Assembly: GCA_003707065.3 (NCBI GenBank)
Contig: PPXM03000002.1
Span: forward strand, 1,674,001 to 1,738,000
Direction of reading: 5' to 3'
DNA length: 64,000 nucleotides
From: Trigonopsis variabilis
Taxonomy: Eukaryota > Ascomycota > Trigonopsidomycetes > Trigonopsidales > Trigonopsidaceae
Translations under genes and position numbers: made by a program
The notes under the pieces: model-generated
Told to the model about the DNA's origin: nothing
The model's input: only the letters and a program-made list of their open reading frames with translations
The model's database searches: none
Shown here: in pieces, positions 11,233-23,386 of the stretch
How positions within the stretch are numbered: the first letter of the stretch is position 1
How the letters are laid out: each line of letters begins with the position of its first letter

Positions 11233-11871
11233 TTAGTCCATGCCCATCCGAGAAGAGAAAAGGCCATTTTCTCGTATTGGATGGTCTGCAGGGTTAGGTG
11301 CAGCCTCATATATCGTTATAAGAGGGTCTTTGGCAAGAGTTGTAAATTCGCCTCTAAATCCAAGGTAGGATATCTTTGTACTCGGTGCACCATGATTGTC
11401 TTCAACAAATAGCGATAAATTCCTAACCCCTGAGAATGTAGTTCTTTTGACCGCAAACTCCATCACTTCTCCTCTGTTATCCCGAGGACAATGAACTACA
11501 GCTGATGCATCCATGTCCACAGCACTGTTGAAGTCGAGATCGGCACGATTCTTAAATATCTTTATAGTGTCTGGAGCGGTATCTCCTGGTTCACATCTTA
11601 ATAATAGCGAATGTAGTCTCACTGAACCATTGAACGGGACATATAACAAAAGCTGTTCATCTGCGTCACTTTCGAGGCAAGGCCCTTCATCATCGAGCGC
11701 ATCACTCCATTCTTTGATAATCTTGGCGCCTTGTCCAGGCTCAGATTCATTCAAGCAAGTCACATGAGGAAGATCAATTTGGGAATATAAAGTTTGGGAA
11801 GCATTTGTCTCAGGGGGAGGTGTGTGTTCGTGCTCGCAATGACAAGCGCCATGGTTGTGGTTGTGAGACAT
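11233..11871 (-). CDS. PITH domain protein
   Basis: Single-exon, 212-residue protein. After a short His-rich start (MSHNHNHGACHCEHEH) it carries a full PITH domain: NESEPGQGAKIIKEW, DADEQLLLYVPFNGSVRLHS, then KIFKNR, and a C-terminal ISYLGFRGEFT. PITH proteins (PITHD1-like in animals, one in fission yeast) bind the proteasome or act alone as small beta-sandwich proteins; the role here is unknown. Start chosen at ATG 11871, since the frame upstream has only a GTG. It is convergent with the LYR gene (140-bp gap) and divergent from the ALA dehydratase gene (301-bp gap). Confidence 0.85.
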   Translation of the reverse strand: MSHNHNHGACHCEHEHTPPPETNASQTLYSQIDLPHVTCLNESEPGQGAKIIKEWSDALDDEGPCLESDADEQLLLYVPFNGSVRLHSLLLRCEPGDTAPDTIKIFKNRADLDFNSAVDMDASAVVHCPRDNRGEVMEFAVKRTTFSGVRNLSLFVEDNHGAPSTKISYLGFRGEFTTLAKDPLITIYEAAPNPADHPIRENGLFSSRMGMD

Positions 11872-12160
11872 GACGAACGCCTCCACATCACCAAAGGACT
11901 ACATATTACAGCCAAGTTAACCCGCATTATTTACTGTTCGTTGTAGATATCCGCTCCTACTTTAGCCGTACTGCGAACGCAGTCGATGCGTTGTGCTTAT
12001 CGCGGTCGATCCGACAAGTGGACGGTGCGATGTTACTGGATCGGAATTACCTGCCACTTACAATACTTTAATTTAATACAGAATAAAGTATCTTCACAGA
12101 GCTGTCATTCTGACTGGATCGTTAATTGGATCCATCTTCACAACAAATACAAGCTCTTAG

Positions 12161-13247
<1,087 letters not shown>

Positions 13248-13375
13248 ATAAGCTTTCCTGTAAATAGCACAGCCTTTGTACAGATCTCCTCTACATAAGT
13301 ATCTGGATAAAATATCCCAATCTGCTTCAAACTTTTCTCTAATATAATTATATTATATTCGTAATGACTATTACA

Positions 13376-14096
13376 TCATGCTGGCATAGCCGGACCAAGA
13401 TTGCGCTCTCGCTCTTCGATATCATCCTCCTTGCTCTGCTCATGGTGTTCAACGAGCTCGGTCTTCGGAGCATTGGGCAGTTTAAGTTTCTGATGCTTTA
13501 GTGTTCATATTCTATCACTAAGACTTACCTGTTCCTCTTCCTCCAGCCGCCGAAGTTCTTCTTCAACTTCCAGCTCTTCAGAATTCGTAATTGCAACCGC
13601 CAACATGTCACTAACCTCCTAAGCGAGTTAGTCACTACCATGAGAACCTTCACCTGTTGATAAGCGATCCCTTCTCTAGAAGTATCAAGGATTCTTTCGA
13701 CCTTATCCAGTGACATTTCATCGTTGATCTGCTTTAAAACCATATTTCCCTGTTCAAGACCATAGACAACATCTTTCTGAATAAGTGCAAACTCAATCTG
13801 ACTCGCCTGGTTCAATTAGTCGTTGGGAAATAAATTATACAGACCAATTGCTCTAACGTCTCTAACTGCTTGTCGGTCTTGCTTAGCAGACTTTGTTGAT
13901 ATTTCCGCTTCCTGAGGGCCAATAGTGCTTTCTCTTTATCTCCTGCGGCTAGAGCCTTGCGAGCAATTTCATGCTCCCTATTCAAAACAACTTCAATTTT
14001 CTTTTGGTACATGCGTAATTTATCTCTCTGTAGTTTCATGTCCAAAATAGCCCTATCTTGAGGCGTAACCTTGTGACTACTTTGTCCATTGCCCAT
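13376..14096 (-). CDS. vps20: ESCRT-III subunit Vps20 (CHMP6)
   Basis: Four exons (13845-14096, 13654-13806, 13529-13618, 13376-13495) joined across introns of 38, 35 and 33 bp give 204 residues. The protein begins Met-Gly-Asn-Gly, the N-myristoylation site that anchors Vps20 to endosomal membranes, then TPQDRAILDMKLQRDKL, the Snf7 helix 1 start. A basic first half (helices 1-2, KRKYQQSLLSKTDKQLETLE) is followed by GLEQGNMVLKQINDEMSLDK and an acidic C-terminal half (EELEVEEELRRLEEEEQ), as in all ESCRT-III proteins. In the family Vps20 links ESCRT-II to Snf7 filaments in multivesicular-body sorting. It is convergent with hem2 across 128 bp. Confidence 0.93.
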
Positions 14097-14104
14097 TCTA
14101 ATGC

Positions 14105-14493
14105 CTAAGAATGGACTCTCGTCATCTGAAGTTGATATATCAGACTTTCAATACTTGACGAGTCTTTCCTTATCGCTCTGAAGGTCAACTACTCACGCAG
14201 CAACGCAGCCCTTCTACGCTACTCATTTTGTCTCTGAAGCTCCCGAGCGAGATTATTAACTGTAAGAACATGAAGACATGACTATCAGAATTCATGCATG
14301 CACGATTTTCTTATTTTCTTACCTTCGCTTTTGATTGAAGTTGGTAAAGACAGCGCGGCGGGTCCAAAGCACAATGTATAAGTAATCTTCTGCTATTACC
14401 ATCTATTAGCGAGACTTAATGTGTAAAATAATTCAGACTTTTTAACTTCATTCTCAAAGACGTCTTTGTAGTTTCCATTAGGATCTCAAGCAT
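14105..14493 (-). CDS. Candidate small coiled-coil gene, four tiny exons
   Basis: A chain of four exons (14439-14493, 14323-14402, 14223-14281, 14105-14177) with introns of 36, 41 and 45 bp stays in phase throughout and would encode 88 residues. The C-terminal part (NNLARELQRQNEAIRKD, IESLIYQLQ) is a good short coiled coil; nothing is recognised by family. The stop lies only 8 bp before the vps20 ATG, which would be unusual for a separate gene, so this could instead be vps20 leader sequence with chance splice-like sites. The start at 14493 (or Met at 14478) would be 57-72 bp from the divergent pom34 start. I assembled the model by eye and it has a real chance of being wrong. Confidence 0.25.
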
Positions 14494-14550
14494 GTGTCGA
14501 TTTCGCTCTTGACTTGATCCACTCGCTCTTGCTCCAACGCGTCACTACCG

Positions 14551-15564
14551 ATGTCGGACGATATAGTGAGGGTTTCAGAATTCAATAACGCACAGACTGA
14601 AACCCCAAATAAGTATAGTCCGGGAAAATGGAATATCAATCCTCCGAACGCTGCCCAGAGCACCCCACAGAAGGAACTTCCCACAGGATCATGGAGCCAT
14701 CCATATCTGAACGCAGTTGAGCGTCGTCGACAAAATCAGGTATTTAATCAGACAACAGCATGGAGACTTTTCGTGAATATCGCTTCCTGGTTGATATATA
14801 TACTGATGGCTCGAGTTATTAAGAATATCATGCTCCTCATGTCGAATGACGACCCTTATGCTTTCCCAAGACCCAACGTCTTCCTAGAATTCTACAGAAA
14901 CACCCTATCACAATTAATACCAGACTGGCTAACTCAGTTATTGCCACGATTGATGAATATGGCTGGAATCACCGGAGAGAGCGCCATGGTCTACGCTGGG
15001 CACCTTGGATTTACATTGCAGCTTCTTTTTGCCTGGAATATCTTTGATGCTTGCTATAAAATGTTCCGTCCTCGAGACAAGTTTGCTGACATATCCTTGA
15101 CTCCTTCCCAACGCAAACTATTGGGTCTTGACCAGTCGGTTCCTTCGCCCTCCTCCAGTCGATTTACTCCTCCAAGGTATTCGAAATCCTCTCCTCAGAG
15201 TCGCTCTTCTAGCAGAAGAAATTCCATCGCCTTCGAATACTCTCCTTCTCCCCTTCACCGCTCTTCGAGGCTTGCCGAGGTCTCACGTGGATCTTCTTTA
15301 CCAGTCACTCCAAGTAGACATGACTCACCCTCGTCTGGAAAGTTAGAATCAAATACTATGAGACCGTTGGGCTTGCTGGGAAGCAATATCTACGGGGCTA
15401 GCGCTGATAGCTCCATGACAAATAAAGGGCCATTGATGAGCCCAACTCAAGCCAATCAGGGAGCTGAAACGCTTATTATTCCCAAAAAGTACATATATAT
15501 GTCAGGATCTTCTATATCACCTTCCCAAAGATCAAGGAGAGGCTCTTTCACTTCCCTATATTAA
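14551..15564 (+). CDS. pom34: Nucleoporin Pom34 (NPCC family)
   Basis: Single-exon, 337-residue pore membrane protein. Two hydrophobic segments (about residues 71-97 and 145-172) span the nuclear envelope, leaving both ends on the pore side. Right after the second helix comes DISLTPSQRKLLGL, the hallmark of the fungal nuclear pore complex component (NPCC/Pom34) family. The C-terminal half is a Ser/Pro/Arg-rich, probably disordered and phosphorylated region with several SP sites. In yeast Pom34 works with Ndc1 and Pom152 in the membrane ring. The gene ends 97 bp from the convergent L19 gene. Confidence 0.8.
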   Translation: MSDDIVRVSEFNNAQTETPNKYSPGKWNINPPNAAQSTPQKELPTGSWSHPYLNAVERRRQNQVFNQTTAWRLFVNIASWLIYILMARVIKNIMLLMSNDDPYAFPRPNVFLEFYRNTLSQLIPDWLTQLLPRLMNMAGITGESAMVYAGHLGFTLQLLFAWNIFDACYKMFRPRDKFADISLTPSQRKLLGLDQSVPSPSSSRFTPPRYSKSSPQSRSSSRRNSIAFEYSPSPLHRSSRLAEVSRGSSLPVTPSRHDSPSSGKLESNTMRPLGLLGSNIYGASADSSMTNKGPLMSPTQANQGAETLIIPKKYIYMSGSSISPSQRSRRGSFTSLY

Positions 15565-15661
15565 ATGCTGTATGTATGAATAAAATAGGTGCTAGTATCA
15601 TGTGTGGTTATTAAAGAACCATATTTAGTTCGATATATACACTAGATCACGCCCATCTGAA

Positions 15662-16415
15662 CTATTTCTTCTTGTCTTTTTTGCTTGAACTTTTCTGTTG
15701 AGCTTGTTTTTGCTTTTGAAAGGATTTTTGTTTCTGAGCAAGCATTGAGAGGCCCTTTTTCTCCACATTACCGGGATTATGATCAGGTAGTCTAATATAC
15801 GTGATCTTGGCCTTGCGAGGACGACGAGCTGGCCGTTGAACAAGCTCGATGTTGGCAATCCTCTGCGAATAAAGCGCAAAGCGGGTTTCGATTCCCACTC
15901 CATCAAGCACGTTCCTTAAAGCGAAATTTGTATCGAGTCCTTTTCTTTGAATAGACATAATAGTCCCGAACACAGGACGAACAAACCTGCCTTTCGATTT
16001 ATCCTTAGAGGCGGCTGCAGCAGCAGCTGCTGCTGCTCTCCTACCTGTTTTTGAACCGCTATCAACACTAGCGACAACAGTATCATACAATTCAGAGTTA
16101 AAAGTCACCCGGACTATATCTCCGACTTTAAGCCCACCTTCAAAATATGACCTATTCTTGAATAAAGATTCCCTCCACTGATCCTTATCCAAATATGTAG
16201 TTTTTAATTTCTTCTCGATTAACTCCTGGAAGGATACACCTTTTGGAACAAGCGATGGCAAAGGCTTCGGAAACTTGATCGCTGCTTTGACTGTTTTGTA
16301 AGCGTTAATAACGACGATACTTACTTGATTCCGATGTGCTAGAGCTGCTAATTGATCGTTTAAATGTCACCAGATATCCACGCCAGAAAGGGAGTGGATT
16401 TCCCTTGAACGACAT
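15662..16415 (-). CDS. img1: Mitochondrial ribosomal protein L19 (Img1)
   Basis: Exons 16325-16415 and 15662-16290 with a 34-bp intron encode 239 residues. The first exon gives a basic, Ser-rich, presequence-like N-terminus (MSFKGNPLPFWRG...). The core matches bacterial L19: LKVGDIVRVTFNS, RFVRPVFGTIMSIQRKGLDTNFALR, then a segment on VGIETRFALYSQRIANIELV, and a basic tail. This is a bL19m subunit of the mitochondrial large ribosomal subunit. An in-frame run of alanines from a GCA/GCT microsatellite (around 16008-16042) interrupts the core and is not expected in the family. The C-terminus is a long Lys/Gln/Ser tail. It is divergent from the cysteine synthase gene (106 bp). Confidence 0.88.
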
Positions 16416-16521
16416 CAAATTTTAATGTTGGCGTGGGCTGACAGAAAAGTGATACAATTCGGCCAGCTTCATCCAGTCACTACTCCAGAAGCCCCCATTA
16501 CAAACGGTAACATATCTGGTT

Positions 16522-17696
16522 ATGTCTTCGGTCCGCACCGCAAGCAAACTTCTATTGTCTAAGAGATTATACTCGACTGCTCCCTTTGTTCCAGCCACTG
16601 TAAATGGTTTCGTGGGCGCCATTGGGAACACTCCGTTGATTCGGCTGAGTAAGCTGAGTAAGGAAACAGGTTGCGAGATTTTCGGTAAGGCGGAGTTTAT
16701 GAACCCCGGAGGATCTGTTAAAGGTATGCTTCTCACTGTTTATTTCTCTATTCCCTTTTTCTGACTGTAGATCGGGCCGCTCTATTCCTTATTAAAGATG
16801 CCGAAGAGAGAGGTAAAGCATTGATTTGTCCATTTTTAATAATAGGAATTTTGAAACCTGGAGGAACTGTAGTTGAAGGTACTGCTGGAAATACCGGCAT
16901 TGGACTTGCTCATGTCTGTAGAGCACGAGGATATAAGTGTGTGATCTATATGCCGAACACTCAATCGCAAGGTAAAATTGATCTGCTACGTCTTCTAGGT
17001 GCCGAGGTCCATCCAGTTCCAGCAGTGGCTTTTAATGATCCTCAAAATTACAATCACCAGGCTCGCCGACATGCGGAAAGCATAGACAATGCAGTTTGGA
17101 CGGATCAGTTTGACAACATTGCTAATCGGAGAGCCCATCTTGAGACAACTGGACCCGAAATTTGGGCTCAGACTGACGGCAAAGTAAGCGCGTTTACTTG
17201 CGCAACAGGCACTGGTGGTTCTCTGGCTGGAATCACTCGATATCTTAAGGATATTAGCGATGGAAAAGTAAAGTGTTTTTTGGCTGACCCCCCTGGATCT
17301 GTTTTATATTCTTATATCACTTCTGGAGGAAAACTGACTGAACGTTCAGGCTCTTCGATTACTGAAGGGATTGGCCAAGGTCGCGTTACCGATAATATGG
17401 CTCAAGATATCGGTATCCTAGATGGTGCCTTGCAAATTGATGATCGAAAGACGATCGCTATGGTCTATGGCCTTTTGGATTCAGAAGGTCTATACTTGGG
17501 AGCCTCTTCCTGTCTTAACGTCGTTGCTGCTTATGAGCTCGCAAAGAAACTTGGACGAGGTCAGACAGTGGTGACTTTATTATGTGATGGAGCGTACAGG
17601 TACGCTGACCGCTTATTCAGCCGTAAATGGCTTGAATCTAAGAAACTATTAGATGCAATCCCATCCCAGTTGGAAAAGTACATTGTTCTGCCTTAA
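16522..17696 (+). CDS. Cysteine synthase-like PLP enzyme, probably mitochondrial
   Basis: Three exons (16522-16723, 16771-16812, 16846-17696; introns 47 and 33 bp) give 364 residues. The N-terminus ([17 protein letters not shown]) looks like a mitochondrial targeting signal. The fold-type II PLP core is complete: NPGGSVKDRAA with the Schiff-base lysine (about K67), the substrate loop EGTAGNTGI and the phosphate-binding [11 protein letters not shown]. The EGTAGNTG variant marks the fungal Cys11/Cys12/Mcy1 branch rather than bacterial CysK. The family makes cysteine from O-acetylserine and sulfide, although some fungal members are not the main cellular enzyme. Which paralogue this is cannot be settled by eye. 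Confidence 0.88.
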
Positions 17697-17889
17697 CTGA
17701 TTGTGTTTTTATATAGATCCCGTATATTAACATTTCTCATGTTTGAAATATTCTGTTTATGTTGTTGTAATGACTATCCAGGCTACTTTTTTACTTGGCT
17801 TCTTAAAGTATCCAAGAACATAAGAAACTCTACCGTCAACTGCGCGATGTTATAAGATTAGACATAACTTCAAGCAAGAGAACTATAAC

Positions 17890-20800
17890 TCAAGCTCCCA
17901 CCCATCTCCTTGCAGACCTGAATAGTCGAATCCAAGGACCATATTCACCCCAGTCAGAAGAAACTTCATTCGGATACCATGAATTTGTTTCCTTCATAAC
18001 GACGCGCTCGGGATGAGGCATCATAACTAGGACACGGCCATTAGAATTCCGCACTCCAGCGATAGCATCCGTAGAACCATTAGGGTTGAACGGGTACTTT
18101 TCAGTGGGATTGCCATAATTATCCACATATCGAACACCAACGAGATGCTCCTCTCTGAACTGTTGCAGTTGCTTGGAGGATTCAAAGGTCGCTTGACCTT
18201 CTCCATGAGCCACGGCGATTGGAAGTTTAGACCCACGCATACCGTCAAAGAATACACACTCTGTGCCGCTTCCTTCAACGATCTCTACCATAGCAACTCG
18301 TCCCTCGTATTGTTCACTTGCATTGCGCTCAAAAGATGGCCATGATCCGGCACCTGGAATAAGTTCTTTTAAACGCGAAAGGAATTGGCATCCATTACAG
18401 ATTCCTAATGCAAACGTGTCAGAACGATCATTGAAGAAATGCCTGAATTCTTCTCTTGCTCTCTCGTGCCAGAGGATAGACTTTGCCCATCCCGCTCCGG
18501 CTCCCAAAACATCACCGTACGAAAATCCTCCGCACGCCGCAATTCCAACAAAGTCATTTAAAGACACGTCTCCGCTAATTATGTCAGAGGAATGGACATC
18601 AACTGGCGTAAATCCTGCTGAAAGGAAAGCAAAGGCCATCTCTGCATGTCCGTTGATTCCTTGTTCACGCAGAATGGCGACTCTTGGTCTTGTATTCATT
18701 AATTTTATTTCATTCAGAATTGCATCATTTCGTACATGGTCGAAACTGAGACGGAAGAACAGCCCAGGATCTGAGTTGTCGCTGATTGCAGAATACTCTT
18801 GATCTGTACATTTAGGATTATCTCGGAGTCGTTGCATCTTGTAGGAAGTGAGAGCCCACTCTCGCTGGAGACTTGCCCTCGTGGATTGATAAACGATGTT
18901 GCTGTCATGATGGATGACAAACGGCTGTTCCTTTACCGTCTTTGTCTTAGCTATCAGGCGAATATTTTCAATGCCGTGACTATGGAATACAGACGAGAAC
19001 CTATCTGCGTCAGAGTTGCGAATCTGAAAGACTGCACCAAGCTCTTCGTTAAATAGGTAAGGAATAGGATCATCCGTAGGCGTGAGGAAGATATCTAATC
19101 CCACACGACCTGCAAAAGCCATTTCAGCCAAGGTAACAAAAAGGCCACCGTCTGAACGGTCGTGGTAACTGAGAACAACATCGTCTAATCGATGCAGTTC
19201 AATGCAAGCCTCTATAAAGCCTTTTAGTTTTGAGCTTGAGTCAACATTAGGTGCCTCGTTACCAATCTGTTTATAAACCTGGCAAAGCGCAGAGCCTCCC
19301 AGTCTCATCTTTCCATCAGATATGTCAACAAAGAATAAAGAGGTCTCATCATCCAGACCACGTTGGAGTTGCGCATCCCATGTAGAGTGGACATCGACAA
19401 CAGATGCAAAGGCGGTGATTACCAAAGAGAGAGGTGAGACTACCTCTTTTGTATCCTTTCCATCGAGTGTGTTCCATTTCATCTTCATAGAAAGCGAGTC
19501 CTTGCCTACAGGGATACTAATCCCAAGTTCAGGGCAAAGTTCCAGTCCAATTGCAGCCACAGCATCATATAAAGCACTACCTTCACCCTCGTGATCAGGT
19601 GCGGCCATCCAGTTAGCACTCAATTTCACATGTTTTAAAGACTGTATATCGGAAGCAACAAGGTTGGTAAGTGATTCTGCAACAGACATCATAGCACTAG
19701 CTCGAGGTGAGATGAGAGCCAACAGCGGGCGCTCTCCCATAGCAAATGAGTCGCCTGTCTTGATATCCTCTCCATAAGACGAATATGTAACTGAGACATC
19801 TGATACAGGAACTTGCCAAGGACCAACCATTTGATCCCGCGTCACAAGGCCAGTCACTGTGCGATCCCCTATAGTAATTAAAAATCCTTTTGAACCAACA
19901 CAGGGCAAATGAAGAACACGAGTGACTGCATCATCCAAACAAGAAACATCGTTAGGGAGATATGACTTCAAGGAATGATCAAATGGTGATAATTTCAGAT
20001 GCTTTGTTACAGCCGTTTTGTTAGTTTTCGGAGGCTTTCCAAACAAAGTGTCCATGTCAACATCGATGGGGGTATTTCCCAGCAATCTATCAGTCACAAC
20101 GAGACGTCGGGCTTCCGTCGTCTTACCGATAACGGCGAATGGGCATCGCTCTCGCGAACAAAAGGACGTAAACAGCTCAAGATCATCCGGTAGAATAGCC
20201 AGAACATATCGCTCCTGGGCCTCACAACACCAGATCTCCAACGGAGACATTCCAGATTCCGCTGACGGAATATCACGCAATTCAAATGTCGCTCCTAGTC
20301 CATTATCATTAACAAGCTCAGGCATTGCATTTGAAAGGCCCCCAGCACCGACATCATGAATAGACAGTATGATGTTCTCGTCAAGTGCCGTACAAGAATC
20401 AATGACCATCTGTGTCCTCCGTTCCATCTCAGGGTTTCCTCGTTGAACGGAAGCATAGTCGAGGTCTGCATTCTCATCCGAGCTAGCTAAACTCGAGGCT
20501 GCACCGCCTCCCAGGCCGATCAACATTGCCGGCCCACCAAGAACGACAAGCAAAGCACCCGCAGGTATCTTTTTGTTCTTCAGTGCGTCTTTAGGTCTGA
20601 CGGATCCTACACCTCCTGCAATCATGATTGGCTTGTGGTAACCTCGATATTCTGGCTTTCCAGCCGCATTCGTGACCTCCGTGGTCAATGTCCTAAAATA
20701 GCCATTAATGCAGGGTCTTCCGAATTCATTACAGAAAGATGCACTTCCTATGGGTGCTTCGAGCATGATTTCAAGCGAGGAAGCAATATGTCCAGGCCTT

Positions 20801-22000
20801 CCAATGTCAATCTCCCAAGGATTTCGGCCATCGGGGATGTTCAGATCACTGACGGTGAAGCCTGCGAGGCCTGCCTTAGGCTTTGATCCTCGTCCTACCG
20901 CCCCTTCGTCTCTTATTTCACCCCCTGATCCGGTTGCAGCTCCAGGGAACGGTGAAACTGCGGTCGGGTGATTATGAGTTTCCACTTTGGCCAAAATATG
21001 AGACACCTCCTTCCGTAGATTCCAGTCTTTTTTGGTTATTTCGGGAGCGAAAAAAGAAGCTTCGAAACCTTGAAGAACGGCAGCGTTATCAGAATAAGCA
21101 GAGACTGTGAATTCTCCGTTCTTCTCTTGTGTATTTTTTATCATTTGGAACAATGACATTGATTTAGAGTCTCCATCTATCTTCCAAGACGCGTTGAAGA
21201 TTTTATGACGGCAATGTTCTGAGTTGACTTGGGCAAACATGAACAACTCGACATCAGTAGGCTCTCGGGGGCTATTGGCAAACGCATCAACAAGATACTG
21301 GATCTCTGAGGAGGATAAAGCAAGACCGAGTCTCTTATTCGCTTCCTCGAGGCGATCTCTGGGGTGCTTTCCGAGATCTATCTGAACCAATGGTTTAGGA
21401 CTCGGGTGAGCGAAAAGATCGTCATATGTAGGAGCCTTAGCTGGAATATACTAACGTATTAGCAGTTGGGTTTTCCAAACTTACCTGTGTCATTCTATCG
21501 TGCAAGTAACTCAGAATGAAGGTATTGTTCAAATACTCAGTCAGAGGAAATCCTTTTCGAACAGTAATTAGAAGAGCAACCCCGCGTTCTATCCTGTCTA
21601 TATCATCTCCAAGACAACAGACTTGCGCAATGTTGGTTGCTTTGGACGACCAAGGTGATATGGTTCCCGGACGAGGTATGACTCGTACAAGATATGAATC
21701 TGGCTCCCTGACACTCTGCTCAGTCAAAGAGTCTAGAATAACTTTACTTAGATGATCCTCTTGATCTAAAGGATGCTCATACTTCAGTAGTGCCTCCAAT
21801 AGCTGCCTCTTCTTGCTGGAAGGGTCGAGAATCTCGCTATGGCTAGATTTCAAGGCCACGTAGTGAACATAAATCGATTTGATCGAGGTCACCGCATTCG
21901 AATTCACTGCTTTATTTATATTCGATATGAGATTTGAAACTCGAAAAGGAGAGAATGAAACTGGTCCGGGTAGTACCAGTAGTCTGGGATCCTCTGCCAT
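17890..22000 (-). CDS. ADE6: Phosphoribosylformylglycinamidine synthase
   Basis: Large bifunctional enzyme of de novo purine synthesis that converts FGAR to FGAM with glutamine and ATP. Exon 1 (21485-22000) holds the PurS-like N-terminal domain up to LHDRMTQ; a 34-bp intron (21451-21484) follows; exon 2 (17890-21450) holds the rest, for about 1358 residues, the normal size. Visible motifs are VETHNHPTAVSPFPGAATG, HDVGAGGLSNAMPELV, the second AIRS-like half with GKDSLSMK, and a C-terminal class I glutaminase with the nucleophile in GICNGCQFL and the His/Glu pair in MPHPERV. A later acceptor 15 nt downstream (CTAAG) would also keep frame but makes a longer intron. The long gap upstream (22001-23386) is its promoter side. 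Confidence 0.96.
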
Positions 22001-23386
22001 GGTAATTAATCAATCTGCGTGGTCAGAAAATGCTACTCGATGTCCGTATCTGTTCATACCTAAGAGTTCTGAAGCTTCCTCTTAATTGCCGGGTTGCCTG
22101 AAGATGATGTTCTGAGGCCGCTAGTTTGAACGTACACCTTTCAAAAAAAAAAATGTAACTGTAGCTTAGTCATATGCTATGCAACTGCTTTGTCATCGTG
22201 CTCTCCCGTCCATTCAGCGGCACGCCAACCCTCTTATATGATTTCAGATTTTCAGAAATAACAAAATTAATGTTCTTTCAGAGACACTTATACTAATCGT
22301 TCTGAAAAAGACTGCGGAAGACGTGGGATGAGTTGCTTTCCATTTCGGAGAGTTCTACTAGTCACTGTGCGATGCTAGTGCTCTAGCACCATGGACTGTC
22401 ACCACTTGTTGTTCTATGGTATTTAGTGGTTTGCAAGCATCTTGAGATTTCAAGATTAGCGCGAAGATTGACCAGCCACTCTTATCTCAGAACACTGTGC
22501 TATTGTATCTTCATGCCTGTTAAACTTCATAAGTCTTTTTGTTTCATTGGAGCTTCCTCTGTCCCTGTATTGGATCCTATTTTTCCATGAGGTTTCCAGT
22601 CATAAAAATGTATCTATATGCAGTTCCAGGATCCAACTGAGGACTCCAAGTAAAGACACACTCTTCTTGTCCTCATATCTATGATATTGCTGTAGCCGCT
22701 GCTTTGTCTATGATTGTATTCATTGCTGAATCGTTATTTCACGGCGCTGTAGGCTTATATTTCGGCGCGTCTCTGCCTGGGGAAGAACTACTTGTTTCAA
22801 AACTGCGAAGCTATCTACTATTACTGCACTCAGATATGAACCTGCTCTCCGAGTTCAAGGGTAGCATTCTGTGAGATTCTGGACTTGTTGTAAAGGGGAT
22901 TTAGCTGAATACAGTTTTGGTGAATCATCTCAGCGGCTGTTTCCTTTCTCTATCCTTTCGTGCGCTTTCGATAAAACATGACGGTAGTTGAATTTTTCAT
23001 GGGCCTCTCTTAACGCCTGGTCATTCCCTCTGTAACTTGTGTCTCTAGAGTCTAAGTCTGTAGTTATTCAATTTTAGCCGTTACGCTGATCAGCGAACCA
23101 ACAAGATATATAGTCCACAGGTTGCACGATGAAGGTTGAAAAAAAAAGAAAGCACAGCCTGAATGGAAAACAAAAAATGTAAAACTTAAGATACTACCAA
23201 GTGATTCCATGCAAGAGAATAAACAGTTAAACAGAGCGAGAAAAAGAGGAGATATATCGCAATTTCGCTACAACAGATGGAAGACATAAGAGACTCTAGG
23301 AGGGAGTGAGAGATCGAATTAGCCAGAAGAAGAGTATAGTTTTTACTCAGATTAGTATCATACAAAGAACCGCCACATAAGAAGGA
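22001..23386. other. Long intergenic region without a visible gene
   Basis: 1386 bp between the ADE6 start and the SET/NAP gene stop. All frames are short. The plus strand is pyrimidine-rich with many TCT/CTT runs, and an A9 tract lies near 22145. No tRNA, snRNA or 5S boxes were recognised. It is far longer than most other gaps in the gene-dense part of the window, so it may contain a non-coding transcript or a large regulatory region. Confidence 0.4.

Noticed and set aside
16522-17696. Cystathionine beta-synthase as alternative name for the PLP enzyme
   Set aside because: Length of 364 residues and the EGTAGNTG loop fit the cysteine synthase branch, and there is no CBS domain.
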